Positions 8,758 through 17,973 of a stretch of 64,000 nucleotides of DNA are shown here, piece by piece (positions within the stretch are counted from its first letter, which is position 1; each line of letters starts with the position of its first letter). The notes beneath the pieces are model-generated. The model made no database searches and was not told the origin of the DNA. It was given only the letters and a program-made list of their open reading frames with translations. Origin of the DNA: an uncultured Desulfatiglans sp. GTDB lineage: Bacteria > Desulfobacterota > DSM-4660 > Desulfatiglandales > Desulfatiglandaceae. A program made the position numbers and the translations under genes. Location of the stretch: assembly GCA_900498135.1 (NCBI GenBank), contig LR026961.1, forward strand, positions 3,642,011-3,706,010, in the 5' to 3' direction.

Positions 8758-8865
8758 TTGAACGAGGAAAAGGGGCTGAAAAAGAAGCAGAGTTGGTGGC
8801 GGCGCCTTCTGGCGCGGATAGCGGCGGCTCAGGCGAGCTATCCGCAGGGCGGATGCAGCGCTTGA
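8758..8865 (+). CDS. Small basic amphipathic protein with C-terminal Cys (35 aa)
   Basis: TTG 8758 follows AAAAGGAG with good spacing and opens a 35-codon frame to TGA 8863-8865. The product starts NEEKGLKKKQ, continues SWWRRLLARIAAAQ and ends GGCSA. The lysine/arginine-rich start, a Trp-Trp amphipathic helix and a terminal glycine-cysteine tail resemble very short metal-binding-type proteins of deltaproteobacteria, but the family was not firmly recognised. Too short for ordinary gene finders. Confidence 0.45.
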   Translation: MNEEKGLKKKQSWWRRLLARIAAAQASYPQGGCSA

Positions 8866-8905
8866 GTCCCCCGTGCTCCGGGTGCCGTCGGCACCTCGCG
8901 GAAGA

Positions 8906-9550
8906 TCACTTCAGACGATCGAGATCGGCGGAAGTAAGAAAACGGGCCTTTCCTCGAGCCAGGAGGTATGCGTGGGCGGCCTCTTCGACCTCTTCGGCGA
9001 CGTTGAAGGCCTCGTCGAAATCGCGGCCCGCCGTCACCAGACCGTGGTTTTGGAGGAGGACCGCCTGACGGCCGCCGTTCCCCAGAATGTTGGCGACGGC
9101 CGCCGACAGTTCGTTCGAACCGGGTGTAAAGTAGGGAATCACAGGGAGAGGGTGCGCGCAGAGCGCGAAGCCTGGTGTAATGGGGGGCAGGGATTCCGGC
9201 CCGGGGGGGAGCAGGCTTGCGGCTGCGATGATCGCTGCGCCGTGGGTGTGGCAGACCGCGTGGACATCAGGCCTCGCCCGCAGGACCGCCAGGTGCATTC
9301 CGGCTTCGCGCGTCGGCCGAAGGCCTTCGATGAGATGCCCGTCTCCGTCTGTCACTGCTACCTGAGCAGGCTGTAGCGCGCGCAGGGAATGGCCGGTCGG
9401 GGAAAGCAGGATGCAGGCGCTGTTGCGGAGCGCCAGATTGCCGCCGGATCCGCAGACGAGCCGCCGGTCATACATCAGGCGGCATTGACGGCAGAAGCTC
9501 TTTTTCGATGCGTTGGAAGGTGGTTTTGGCGGCGCCTTTTCTCTGCTCAT
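8906..9550 (-). CDS. Class II aldolase/adducin family protein
   Basis: 214 residues, the size of fuculose-phosphate aldolase relatives. GNLALRN resembles the phosphate-binding GN(I/L)S loop; HTHGAA holds the two zinc histidines and a later His in QNHGLV a third; the acidic catalytic residue is likely in LRPTREAGMHL (E before MH). Predicted to cleave or epimerise a phosphorylated hydroxy-carbonyl compound, substrate unknown. It stands alone and ends about 40 bases from the small ORF on the other strand. Confidence 0.85.
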   Translation of the reverse strand: MSREKAPPKPPSNASKKSFCRQCRLMYDRRLVCGSGGNLALRNSACILLSPTGHSLRALQPAQVAVTDGDGHLIEGLRPTREAGMHLAVLRARPDVHAVCHTHGAAIIAAASLLPPGPESLPPITPGFALCAHPLPVIPYFTPGSNELSAAVANILGNGGRQAVLLQNHGLVTAGRDFDEAFNVAEEVEEAAHAYLLARGKARFLTSADLDRLK

Positions 9551-10032
9551 GTCGCTCCCTCTGTCAGACGTTGTGGTTCAGCGGTTCGCGGCCGGTATCG
9601 ACCGGCGAACGATGAAGGGTTCCGGTGCAGACCCTGGACCGGATGGGTGCGCGGCGATTTCCGCCGGAGACCACACCGCTCGGCGAAATCGCTTCCTTTG
9701 AGCGGACGGAGGCCTTCCGGTTCCGCGCGGATGAGCATTTCGCCATGGCATCATAAGCCCGGCGAAGCCCGCAAGGCAAGGGCCTTTTCGTCCCAGGCGG
9801 GATATCAAGCAAGCTGGAGATTTGTCATGCCGGCGAAGCCCGCAAGGCAAGGGCCTTTTCGTCTTGACGGTCTGGGGGCCCTGTGAAATAGTGCCCTGCA
9901 AGAATGTCAGCCGGGGACGCGGACGCCTTCTCGGCCGACCCTTTTTACACCCGCCCAAGGGGCCGGTCCTGGCCGTCGACTTGGGCAAAGGCTTTTTGCG
10001 GTCTCCAGGAGCAAGAAGGGAGCAAGATCATC
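9551..10032. other. Intergenic region with a duplicated segment
   Basis: No gene is recognised. It contains two copies of a direct repeat (see the next entry) and probably the promoter of the downstream operon. Confidence 0.45.
9758..9866 (+). repeat. Pair of direct repeats of about 34 bp
   Basis: The block CCGGCGAAGCCCGCAAGGCA followed by AGGGCCTTTTCGTC occurs at about 9760-9793 and again at about 9833-9866, separated by about 39 bases. Within each copy GCCCGCAAGG and AGGGC give a small hairpin. Only two copies are seen, so it is not a CRISPR array. Confidence 0.75.
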
Positions 10033-10407
10033 GTGAATGACGACAAGCCGTTGACAGCAGCTGCAACGACGATTGCATCCATCGAGAACAAAAGGAAGCC
10101 CGGCCAGGTGGTCGATATCCGCTACGTGGCCGAGGAGGGGGCCTTTGTCACCGCAGGGATCGAGGCGCACTTCGCCGAAAAGGAAATCATGATCCCTTCG
10201 CGTCTGGTCCTGCAGGATTTTCAGCTGATGGGGACGATCCTCTCTGCGCTTCTCGAGAAGCTTTCCGAGGCCCAGGACGCTGAGGCGGCCTTTTCCTATG
10301 CCTCGCATTTCGAGGCAATGGGACGCTTTTATCTGCTGAAAGAAGGCGAGCGGTATATGCATTTGTCGCTGGCCGAGGAGGGCAAACCGCAAGAGAATCT
10401 CAACTGA
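10033..10407 (+). CDS. Hypothetical protein, 124 aa
   Basis: Soluble protein beginning (GTG start) VNDDKPLTAAATTIASI. No family was recognised. GTG 10033 is preferred over earlier in-frame starts because AAGGGAG lies upstream and the upstream translation is of low-complexity non-conserved character. The region IMIPSRLVLQDFQLMGTILS and the acidic, leucine-rich C-terminus look like a folded helical protein. It is 14 bases upstream of the FAH-family gene and probably cotranscribed. Confidence 0.6.
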   Translation: MNDDKPLTAAATTIASIENKRKPGQVVDIRYVAEEGAFVTAGIEAHFAEKEIMIPSRLVLQDFQLMGTILSALLEKLSEAQDAEAAFSYASHFEAMGRFYLLKEGERYMHLSLAEEGKPQENLN

Positions 10408-10421
10408 GAAGGGTTTTCGGG

Positions 10422-11240
10422 ATGAGGATCGCGCAGTACCGCCACGGGGATGAGATACGCATCGGTGTGATCGGGGAGGAGGGCCTTCAACCGGTTGATT
10501 TCCGCGGTGACCTGATCGATTACCTGAAACAGCGGGTGGAACTCCGCCCGGCGGGTGCACCGCTCCCGTTCGGCCAGGTCCTCTGGGCCCCGGCCGTATC
10601 CCGGCCCTCCAAGATTGTGGCCATCGGCCTGAACTACAGGGATCATGCCGATGAAAGCGGGGGGCGCGCGCCTGAACGGCCGCTTCTTTTTGCCAAATTT
10701 CCGAACAGCGTCGCGGCGCACGGCGAGGCGGTCACCTGGGACACGTCTTTGACCGACAAGGTGGATTACGAGGCGGAATTGGCCGTGGTCATCGGGCGGC
10801 GGAGCAGAAACCTCGGCGTCGGCGATGCGCTCGCGGCCGTCTTCGGCTACACGTGCGCGAACGATGTCAGCGCCAGGGATTTGCAGTTCGGGGATCGGCA
10901 GTGGGTGCGCGGGAAGTCCCTTGACAGCTTCTGTCCGCTTGGCCCGTGGATCGTGACAGCCGATGCCTTCACGGAGCCGCTCGATTTGGAGATCACCTGC
11001 CGGGTGAACGGCCGGCTGATGCAGTCCAGCCGAACGAGCCGGATGATCTTCAATGTCCCGGAGTTGGTTTCCTTCCTGTCGCGCAACTTCACGCTTCAGC
11101 CCGGCGATGTGATTCTGACCGGGACCCCGAGCGGGGTCGGCGCCTTTCGCGATCCGCCTTTCTACCTTCGGTCCGGCGATGAGGTCTCGGTGACCATCGA
11201 AGGCATAGGGACGCTCACCAACCCCTGCCGGACGGTGTGA
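10422..11240 (+). CDS. Fumarylacetoacetate hydrolase (FAH) family protein
   Basis: 272 residues with a short N-terminal domain and a C-terminal FAH fold. GLNYRDHADES, ELAVVIGRRSRN, GYTCANDVSARDLQ and LTGTPSGVGAF are the family's metal- and substrate-binding segments. Members hydrolyse or decarboxylate 2-keto-acid intermediates (acylpyruvases, 2-hydroxyhepta-2,4-diene-1,7-dioate isomerases, oxaloacetate decarboxylases). The exact substrate cannot be read. First of a same-strand run with an alpha/beta hydrolase and manA. Confidence 0.9.
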   Translation: MRIAQYRHGDEIRIGVIGEEGLQPVDFRGDLIDYLKQRVELRPAGAPLPFGQVLWAPAVSRPSKIVAIGLNYRDHADESGGRAPERPLLFAKFPNSVAAHGEAVTWDTSLTDKVDYEAELAVVIGRRSRNLGVGDALAAVFGYTCANDVSARDLQFGDRQWVRGKSLDSFCPLGPWIVTADAFTEPLDLEITCRVNGRLMQSSRTSRMIFNVPELVSFLSRNFTLQPGDVILTGTPSGVGAFRDPPFYLRSGDEVSVTIEGIGTLTNPCRTV

Positions 11241-11365
11241 GGCGTTGAGCCGGATCCCGGGCCTTCAGGAGAACGGGATCTGCGAGCCGAATGAGACAGC
11301 ACGGTCGAGGTGTGATGCAAGGAGGATGGAACCGGGGAGGCTGACGGGAAGGAGAAAAGAGCGGT

Positions 11366-12013
11366 TTGAGTGAGGAAAGGGTCTTTTTTGAAAGCGAAGG
11401 GCTGGCCCTCGAGGGCCTGATCAGCCGGCGGCCCGGGCTGCGCGGCGCGGTGATCACCCATCCGCATCCGCTTTACGGCGGGGATATGCACAACCCCGTC
11501 GTGGCTGCGCTTGTGCAGGCCTACGGCCGGGCCGAATTCACCACCTTGCGCTTTAATTTCAGGGGCGTCGGGTCCAGCCGCGGAACCCACGGCGGAGGGG
11601 TCGGCGAACAGGCTGATCTTAGGGCCGCCTGCGACCTCCTGGCGCGGGAGGGAAAGACGCAGGTGGACTTGGCGGGATATTCGTTCGGGGCCTGGGTGAT
11701 CGCCCATGCGCTGGCGCGGCTGCCGCAGGTGCGCGATGTGGTGATGGTGTCCCCCCCGGCCGCTTTCATGGATTTCAGCGGCCTGCAGATATTGGACCGG
11801 CTCAGCCTTGTGATCACGGGAAATGGAGATGACATCGCGCCCGCCGATCTTTTGGAGCGTCTGGTTCCGCAGTGGAACCCCGAGGCTGTTTTGAAGGTGA
11901 TCCCCGGCACGGATCATTTCTATTGGGGGAAGGTACGGGAGCTCGAGGCGGTTTTAGGGGAGCATCTGGCGGTGGAAAAAAAGCCCGGGACGGTTGCAGG
12001 AGAGGAGCGCTGA
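11366..12013 (+). CDS. Alpha/beta hydrolase
   Basis: 215 residues beginning with TTG. ITHPHPLYGGDMHN forms the oxyanion region, GYSFGA holds the nucleophile serine, TGNGDDIAP the acid and GTDHFY the catalytic histidine, so the triad is complete. The short cap-less form resembles the dienelactone-hydrolase-like YfbB/CC0477-type esterases widespread in proteobacteria. The stop lies two bases before manA, implying cotranscription, although a metabolic link is not obvious. Confidence 0.85.
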   Translation: MSEERVFFESEGLALEGLISRRPGLRGAVITHPHPLYGGDMHNPVVAALVQAYGRAEFTTLRFNFRGVGSSRGTHGGGVGEQADLRAACDLLAREGKTQVDLAGYSFGAWVIAHALARLPQVRDVVMVSPPAAFMDFSGLQILDRLSLVITGNGDDIAPADLLERLVPQWNPEAVLKVIPGTDHFYWGKVRELEAVLGEHLAVEKKPGTVAGEER

Positions 12014-12015
12014 GA

Positions 12016-13242
12016 ATGGAAAAGGAAACACCTTTTTCCGGCCTTGGCCTGTTGGAGAACCGTGTAATGCACTATGCCTGGGGGTCCCGGACCGCCATTC
12101 CCCGGCTGCTGGGCGCAGATGAGGCCGCCGCCGAGCCGTGGGCCGAGCTTTGGATGGGGGCGCACAAGAAGGCCCCTTCGTGTCTGGTTCGGAATGGTGA
12201 ACGGTTCCTGCTGGACCGGTGGATCGCGCAGCACCCCGAAGAGGTGCTTGGGACGTCCGCGGCGAGCCGATACGGGTCGGAGCTGCCATTCCTCTTCAAG
12301 ATCCTCGCGGCGGATGAGCCGCTGTCGATCCAGGTTCATCCGGACCGGCGGCAGGCTTGGGAAGGATTCGAGCGGGAGAACCGTGAGGGAGTCCCGCTCG
12401 ACGGCCTCGATAGAAATTTCAGGGACCCCAACCACAAACCCGAACTGCTGGTGGCTGTGACGCCCTTCGAGGCGTTGAAGGGGTTCCGGCCTGCGGCCGA
12501 GATAGGTGAACTCCTCGGGCGTGCCCGGGTGCCTATACAGCTGAGCGGATTGCAGGGGGCTGCGGACGGTGCGGATCCACAGGCCATCAGGGAGCTTTTT
12601 CGTGCGCTTTTTGAACTGCCGGCCGGCGCACGCGAACAGTGCCTCGAAAAGACGATGGGTTGCGCTCGTACCCTGGATGGAGCCCACCCGGCATTCGAGT
12701 GGGTGGCTCGTCTAGGGGAGCGATACCGGGCCGATATCGGTGTCCTCGCGCCGCTTTTCATGAACCTCGTTCGGCTCGACCCTGGTGAAGGATTCTTCGT
12801 CGCGCCGGGGGAACTGCACGCCTATCTCGGGGGAGTGGGACTCGAACTCATGGCGAACTCCGACAACGTCGTCAGGGCCGGATTGACCGGGAAGCGGATC
12901 GATCTTGAAGGCCTGCTTGGCATCGCACGCTTCGAGCCGCATCCGGTTGAGGTCCTCCAACCCAGGACCAGACACCCGCTCGAGTCCGTCTTCGAGGTAC
13001 CGGCGGAGGAGTTCGGGCTGTCGCGGATTGCGCTGAGGGAAGGGGACTGCTATGTGGCAGAGGCAGAGCACAGCGTCGAGATCCTTCTGTGTATCGAAGG
13101 CGAGGCCTTGATCAGGGATGCCGTTACGGGCGAGGTGCTCCGTCTCCGGGAGGGTTCCTCCGCCTTGGTGGCGGCCGCGGTCCGCTCCTACACCGTCCAG
13201 GGTCGCGCCGTTCTGTACAGGGCATATGTTCCGGAGGCCTGA
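12016..13242 (+). CDS. manA: Mannose-6-phosphate isomerase, class I
   Basis: Interconverts fructose-6-phosphate and mannose-6-phosphate for GDP-mannose synthesis. The 408-residue protein shows the type I zinc-site blocks IQVHPD, HKPELLVA and ELHAYLGG, plus NSDNVVRAGLT near the active-site arginine. ATG 12016 is chosen since it follows GGAGAGGAG and begins ENRVMHYAWGS-type family N-terminus; the longer open frame upstream lies inside the hydrolase gene. Not adjacent to other mannose genes. Confidence 0.93.
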   Translation: MEKETPFSGLGLLENRVMHYAWGSRTAIPRLLGADEAAAEPWAELWMGAHKKAPSCLVRNGERFLLDRWIAQHPEEVLGTSAASRYGSELPFLFKILAADEPLSIQVHPDRRQAWEGFERENREGVPLDGLDRNFRDPNHKPELLVAVTPFEALKGFRPAAEIGELLGRARVPIQLSGLQGAADGADPQAIRELFRALFELPAGAREQCLEKTMGCARTLDGAHPAFEWVARLGERYRADIGVLAPLFMNLVRLDPGEGFFVAPGELHAYLGGVGLELMANSDNVVRAGLTGKRIDLEGLLGIARFEPHPVEVLQPRTRHPLESVFEVPAEEFGLSRIALREGDCYVAEAEHSVEILLCIEGEALIRDAVTGEVLRLREGSSALVAAAVRSYTVQGRAVLYRAYVPEA

Positions 13243-13315
13243 AGGCCGCCTGTGAAGGGTTTTCTGCTGCTCCGTCCCGGTTTTTCGATGCCGAAGAGGG
13301 GCGCAGGCTGGCGTC

Positions 13316-14092
13316 TCAGGAGAGGAGGTCCAGGTACCAGCGTGTAATGAGCGGGCCGAAAAAGAGATAGATGACCGCTCCGAGCGAAAGGAAGGGGCCG
13401 AAAGGGATGCGGGTCCTTAGTCCCTGCCCGCTTGTGACGATGAATACGAGCCCGGTCAGGATCCCGCTCAGAGAGGCGATGAGGACGACCAGTGGCAGGG
13501 ACCAGGCGCTCAGCCACGCTCCGATCATCGCTAGCAGCTTGATATCTCCTCCACCCATCCCGGTGCGTCCGGTGAGCCGTTCATAGGAGAAGGCGATCAC
13601 GAGAAGGCTCCCCCCGCCGGCGATGGCCCCGATGAGGGAAGAGATGAAGCTGACATGGCCGAGCAGCAGGGCGGCCGCGAGACCGCAGAGGACCCCCGGC
13701 AAAGACAGGATGTCGGGGATGATGCGGTGGTGCAGATCGATCACGCTGATGACTTCCAGCGCCGCGCAGAAGAGAAAAAAGAGAAGATATTGTAATGTCG
13801 GACCGAATTTGATAAAGAGGGCGAGGCTCAAACCGGCCGTGAGGGCCTCGACGATCGGGTACTGCGGACTGATGAGGCGTCGGCAGGTGCGGCATTTGCC
13901 TCTCAGCATCAGGTAGCTCAGGATGGGGATGTTGTCGCAGATGCGAATCTGTGTGCCGCAATGAGGGCAGGAGGACCGCGGCGTCACAATGGACCTTCCG
14001 AGCGGAATGCGATGGATGAGGACGTTTAGAAAACTCCCGATGGCCAGGCCGAAGAGGACTGCGAAAACCAGGGCGATAGCATATCCATCCAT
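13316..14092 (-). CDS. pilD: Type IV prepilin peptidase / N-methyltransferase
   Basis: Cleaves and N-methylates type IV prepilins or type II secretion pseudopilins at the inner membrane. The 258-residue protein has the N-terminal cytoplasmic zinc domain with two CxxC pairs (CPHCGT and CRTCRR), the first catalytic aspartate in VIDLHHRIIPD and the second in GMGGGDIKLL, and about seven further membrane helices. No pilus genes are adjacent, as is common for pilD. Confidence 0.92.
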   Translation of the reverse strand: MDGYAIALVFAVLFGLAIGSFLNVLIHRIPLGRSIVTPRSSCPHCGTQIRICDNIPILSYLMLRGKCRTCRRLISPQYPIVEALTAGLSLALFIKFGPTLQYLLFFLFCAALEVISVIDLHHRIIPDILSLPGVLCGLAAALLLGHVSFISSLIGAIAGGGSLLVIAFSYERLTGRTGMGGGDIKLLAMIGAWLSAWSLPLVVLIASLSGILTGLVFIVTSGQGLRTRIPFGPFLSLGAVIYLFFGPLITRWYLDLLS

Positions 14093-14317
14093 CGAGACGG
14101 CTCCATAAAGAGGATGTGCCCTTCAAAAGGGCGTTTTCGAGAATCTCGCAGCGGCTGCAGGAGCAGGCGCCGTACAAGGTGCTTATGATAACGTTTCGGC
14201 CTCGGCAAGGGCAACCCTTGAAACCGCGGCCGATCGATGGTTCAGGCGAAAACCCTCTGGCGCGGTCCACGGAAGGGAGCGCGGCAAGATCCGAGAACAC
14301 AGACGGAGGATTTTTCC

Positions 14318-14941
14318 ATGACGGGAGGAGCGGGCTCCGGCAAAAAGGCACAGATTTTCGCCATCAACCCTGAAAACCCGCAACAGAGGCTGATTCACCG
14401 TGTGGCCGAGATCCTGGAGGGGGGCGGCGTGATCGCCTATCCCACGGACACCTTCTACGGCATAGGCTGCGATCTTTACAACAAGAAAGGCATTCAGCTG
14501 ATTTACCGCCTCAAGAACAGACCCCTCAAAAAGCCTTTTTCTTTCGTCTGCGATGGGTTGACGGAGATCAGCCGGTATGCGGTCGTTTCCAATTATGCTT
14601 ACAAGACGATGAAGCGTCTTTTGCCCGGCCCCTACACCTTCATCCTCGAGGGGACCCGGCTCGTCCCGAAGATCATGCTGACAAAACGCAAGACGGTCGG
14701 AATCCGGGTGCCCGACAACCATATCTGTCAGGCGCTCGTCCATGCCTTGGGAAAGCCCATTATCAGCACGAGCGCGGGGTTCGACGATCCGCTTTCCATC
14801 CAGGAGGCCTTCGGCCACCAGCTGGATGCGATTATCGACGGAGGGTTGGTTTCGCAGAGCCCGTCGAGCGTCGTCTCGCTGATCGATGACATTCCGGAGG
14901 TCATCCGGGTGGGGAAGGGGGATGTCAGTCTGTTTGAGTGA
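14318..14941 (+). CDS. L-threonylcarbamoyladenylate synthase family (Sua5/YciO/YrdC)
   Basis: 207 residues. YPTDTFYGIGCDLYNKKG, IYRLKNRPLKKPFSF and VGIRVPDN are signatures of the YrdC fold that makes threonylcarbamoyl-AMP for tRNA t6A modification; the IIDGG and SSVVSLIDD blocks are at the C-terminus. The sequence is closer to the YciO branch than to Sua5, and function in t6A synthesis is less certain for that branch. ATG 14318 has GGAGG eight bases upstream. Its 3' end overlaps the convergent sppA by 17 bases. Confidence 0.85.
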   Translation: MTGGAGSGKKAQIFAINPENPQQRLIHRVAEILEGGGVIAYPTDTFYGIGCDLYNKKGIQLIYRLKNRPLKKPFSFVCDGLTEISRYAVVSNYAYKTMKRLLPGPYTFILEGTRLVPKIMLTKRKTVGIRVPDNHICQALVHALGKPIISTSAGFDDPLSIQEAFGHQLDAIIDGGLVSQSPSSVVSLIDDIPEVIRVGKGDVSLFE

Positions 14942-15842
14942 AGCCTGCTTCAGGGAGCCCTTGCCACCTGTAGTGGATCCGCGATGATGAGCCTTCCAGC
15001 GAGCGGATGACGGTCTGGACCGCCGATTCGGTCAGAAGTTTGAGAAAATCGATCTCCCGCCGCTTGGGGAGGACAAGCTCTGCCTCGCCTGAGATGCCGG
15101 CAAGTTCTTTGGAGAGGATCACGGCGTCCTGAAAGTTGCCGAGCTCATCCACAAGCCCCAGTTCCTTCGCCTTTGCCCCCGAGAAAACGCGTCCATCCGC
15201 GATTTCCAGCACCTTCTCGAGCTCGAGCCCTCTTCCAGCGGCGACATCCGTCACGAACTGCTCCTGAATATCGCCGATCAGGTGCCCGATGATCTCACGG
15301 TCACGTTCCGTCAAATCGCGGTGCGGCGAGCCGATGTCCTTGAACTCCCCGGTCTTGAGCACCTCGAGTTCGACGCCGATCTTCTCGAGGAGGCTCTTGA
15401 AGCGGAAGAACTCCATGATAACGCCAATGCTCCCGGTGATAGTGCCCGGGTTCGCTACAATGCGCGTGGCCCCAGCCGATGCGTAGTAACCGCCGGAGGC
15501 GGCGACGCTTCCGAAGGAGGCCACGACGGGCTTGCTTCTGCTGATCCTGTTGACCTCACGGTAGATCTCCTGGCTGGGTCCGACGGAGCCCCCCGGGGAG
15601 TCCACCCTGAGGATGATGGCCTTGATGGATCTGTCGCGGTTGAACCCGTCAAGGTCGGCGAGCACCTCGCGACTGTCCATGATCGGGCCGCTCAGGGTGA
15701 CGACGCCGATCTTTTGACCGAACGCGATCCGAGGGGCAGGCCCTGCGAAGTGCATGACCAGCACGAGCAGCCCTCCGAAAAGGACGGCCGCGGAGAACAG
15801 GACCAGGAAAACAGCCAACAGGGAACGTTTTTTCGAGGACAT
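14925..15842 (-). CDS. sppA: Signal peptide peptidase SppA (single-domain form)
   Basis: Membrane-anchored serine-lysine protease that degrades cleaved signal peptides. 305 residues from ATG 15842, starting with a signal anchor (SLLAVFLVLFSAAVLFGG). The catalytic serine is in FGSVAASGGYYAS and the lysine in KTGEFKDIG; VDSPGGS is the oxyanion-forming segment. This is the about 300-residue SppA36-like form, not the double-length E. coli SppA. A TTG at 15890 in frame would add 16 residues. It is 120 bases downstream of rpsA, on the same strand. Confidence 0.92.
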   Translation of the reverse strand: MSSKKRSLLAVFLVLFSAAVLFGGLLVLVMHFAGPAPRIAFGQKIGVVTLSGPIMDSREVLADLDGFNRDRSIKAIILRVDSPGGSVGPSQEIYREVNRISRSKPVVASFGSVAASGGYYASAGATRIVANPGTITGSIGVIMEFFRFKSLLEKIGVELEVLKTGEFKDIGSPHRDLTERDREIIGHLIGDIQEQFVTDVAAGRGLELEKVLEIADGRVFSGAKAKELGLVDELGNFQDAVILSKELAGISGEAELVLPKRREIDFLKLLTESAVQTVIRSLEGSSSRIHYRWQGLPEAGFTQTD

Positions 15843-15962
15843 GGAGGCCTGTGGTCGAAAAGCGCCGTCTGCAGCCGGCTGGTGCTCCAACGATGATGAA
15901 CGGCTGCCGACGGCGCGGATCTTTCTTGGATGCAGGGGATGCGCAATCGATGTGGCTTCGAG

Positions 15963-17861
15963 TTACTCTTCCTTGGGAGCGTCGGTGTCGGCCTCTTCCT
16001 CGCCGAAATCGCCGTCTCCCGGGTCTTCGTCGTCATCGGCCGCAGCGGCGCTCTGACGCTGAAGGTTCATCATCTCTTCCTTGAGCAGTTCACCCAGGTT
16101 GGACGTCGCTTCTGTACGGTTGTTCAGATAGCTCGTGTAATTCTCCTTCTCTGAACCTTCCTCGAGTTTGCGGATCGAGAGGCCGATCTTCTTCTGCTCG
16201 GGGGAGACATTCAGCACCTTCGCCTGGATCACGTCATCCACCTGAAACCGTGAAAGAGGATTGCCCCTCTTGTCCTTGGCGATCTCGGAGACGTGGACCA
16301 GCCCCTCGATCCCTTCCTCCAGTTCGACGAACAAACCGAAGTCGGTGACGTTTGTGACCGTCCCCGTTACACGGGTGCCGGGTTTGTAGCGGATGGGGAT
16401 CTCGTCCCACGGATCTCGAGCCAGTTGCTTGATCCCGAGCGAGAAACGCTCGTTTTCTTTGTCGATGTTCAGGACGACGGCCTGCACCTCCTGGCCTTTC
16501 TTGTAGATCTCGGAGGGGTGCTTGATCCGCTTGGTCCATGAGATGTCCGAGATGTGGACGAGGCCGTCGATACCCTCGTCGATGCCGATGAAGATCCCGA
16601 AATCGGTGATGTTCTTGATCCTGCCTTCGATCGTGGTCCCCACCGGATACTTTTCTTCGATGACATCCCACGGGTTGGGTTCCACCTGCTTCAAGCCGAG
16701 GGATATCCGCTTCTTGTCGATGTCGAGGTTGAGCACCAATGCCTCGACCTCGTCGCCGATGTTCAGGATCTGGGAAGGATGTCTGATCTTGCGGGTCCAA
16801 GACATCTCGGAGACGTGGATAAGCCCCTCGACGCCCTGTTCGACCTCGACGAAGGCGCCGTAGTCCGTCAGGCTGACCACCTTACCCTTGATCTTGGTGC
16901 CGGGCGGATAGAGCACGGCGGCGTTGGTCCAGGGATCGGGCGTAAGCTGTTTGATCCCGAGGGAGACCCGCTCCTTGTCAGGATCGAAGCTGAGGACCTT
17001 GACACGGATCGTGTCGCCGACCTGGTGCATTTCAGATGGGTGCCCGACGCGCCCCCAGGACATGTCGGTGATGTGGACGAGGCCGTCGATCCCGCCGAGG
17101 TCGATGAACAGACCGTAATCCGTAATGTTTTTGACCGCGCCTTCGAGGATGGCACCCTCTTCGAGGAGGGCCAGGGTCTTCTCGCGCTGAGAGGCGCGCT
17201 CGGCTTCGAGGATCGCCCGTCGCGACAGGACGATGTTCCCCCGGCGCTTGTTGTACTTGACGATCTTGAACTCGTGCTCGGTGCCGACCAGGGAATCCAT
17301 GTCGCGCACCGGCCGGAGATCCACCTGCGATCCAGGCAGAAAGGCCTGGAGACCGATGTCGACGGAGAGCCCGCCTTTGACACGCGAGAGGATCTTTCCC
17401 TTGATGGTTCCATTGCCCTCGTAAATGTCCTTGATCTCATCCCAGATCTTGATCTTGGCGGCCTTCTCCTTGGAAAGGATGATGGTACCGTCCTCGTTTT
17501 CACGCCTTTCCAGGAGGACATCCACCTTGTCGCCGACCTTGGCGGTCATGTTGCCGTCCGGCTCGATGAATTCCTGGATCCGGATCTGCCCTTCGGACTT
17601 GTAACCGATATCGACCAAAACATATTCTTTGTCGATCTGGACGATTTCCCCTTTGACCACTTCGCCTTCCTGGATGCTCTTGAGGCTTTCCTCATAGAGT
17701 TCCATGAAGTTTTCCGTGTCCTGCAGGTCGTCCATGGATCCGATGTCGTCATCCGAGGCCGAGGCCTGCGTCATGCCTTCTTCCCGGTCGTTGGGGAATG
17801 CTTCCGTGTTTTCGGTTTCGTACGTGTCGTTATTGGTTAAGCCGGTTGTTGATTTTTCCAT
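15963..17861 (-). CDS. rpsA: 30S ribosomal protein S1
   Basis: 632 residues with six S1 OB-fold repeats, seen as recurring DIG/ITDYGLFIDLGG, ITDFGIFIGIDEG and VTDFGLFVELEEG blocks with VHISDISW-type strands. It binds mRNA leaders at the 30S platform. The N-terminal 40 residues are acidic and poorly conserved; the C-terminus ends in an acidic tail. Preceded by its own promoter and positioned after cmk, as in many proteobacteria. Confidence 0.96.
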   Translation of the reverse strand: MEKSTTGLTNNDTYETENTEAFPNDREEGMTQASASDDDIGSMDDLQDTENFMELYEESLKSIQEGEVVKGEIVQIDKEYVLVDIGYKSEGQIRIQEFIEPDGNMTAKVGDKVDVLLERRENEDGTIILSKEKAAKIKIWDEIKDIYEGNGTIKGKILSRVKGGLSVDIGLQAFLPGSQVDLRPVRDMDSLVGTEHEFKIVKYNKRRGNIVLSRRAILEAERASQREKTLALLEEGAILEGAVKNITDYGLFIDLGGIDGLVHITDMSWGRVGHPSEMHQVGDTIRVKVLSFDPDKERVSLGIKQLTPDPWTNAAVLYPPGTKIKGKVVSLTDYGAFVEVEQGVEGLIHVSEMSWTRKIRHPSQILNIGDEVEALVLNLDIDKKRISLGLKQVEPNPWDVIEEKYPVGTTIEGRIKNITDFGIFIGIDEGIDGLVHISDISWTKRIKHPSEIYKKGQEVQAVVLNIDKENERFSLGIKQLARDPWDEIPIRYKPGTRVTGTVTNVTDFGLFVELEEGIEGLVHVSEIAKDKRGNPLSRFQVDDVIQAKVLNVSPEQKKIGLSIRKLEEGSEKENYTSYLNNRTEATSNLGELLKEEMMNLQRQSAAAADDDEDPGDGDFGEEEADTDAPKEE

Positions 17862-17916
17862 TAAAGTTGGTACCCCCCTGCATCATTTTGGCCCTGCGTG
17901 CTGGCTTAAATGTTTA

Positions 17917-17945
17917 TTACTAACAAACCCGGGAAAGAATATCAA
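17917..17945 (-). promoter_or_regulatory. Predicted sigma-70 promoter of rpsA
   Basis: On the minus strand TTGATA (17940-17945), a 17-base spacer and TAGTAA (17917-17922) lie about 55 bases upstream of the rpsA start in an AT-rich patch between cmk and rpsA. It suggests rpsA can be transcribed independently of hisC-cmk. Confidence 0.55.
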
Positions 17946-17973
17946 CCGTCTATTTCATCAAGTCCGCCGATAT

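Noticed and set aside
9758-9866. Possible CRISPR array
   Set aside because: Only two repeats and no cas genes in the window; no CRISPR-like array was found anywhere else.
16554-17840. Long plus-strand frame opposite rpsA
   Set aside because: It is a high-GC shadow of the S1 repeats; its composition follows the antisense pattern and no family is seen.
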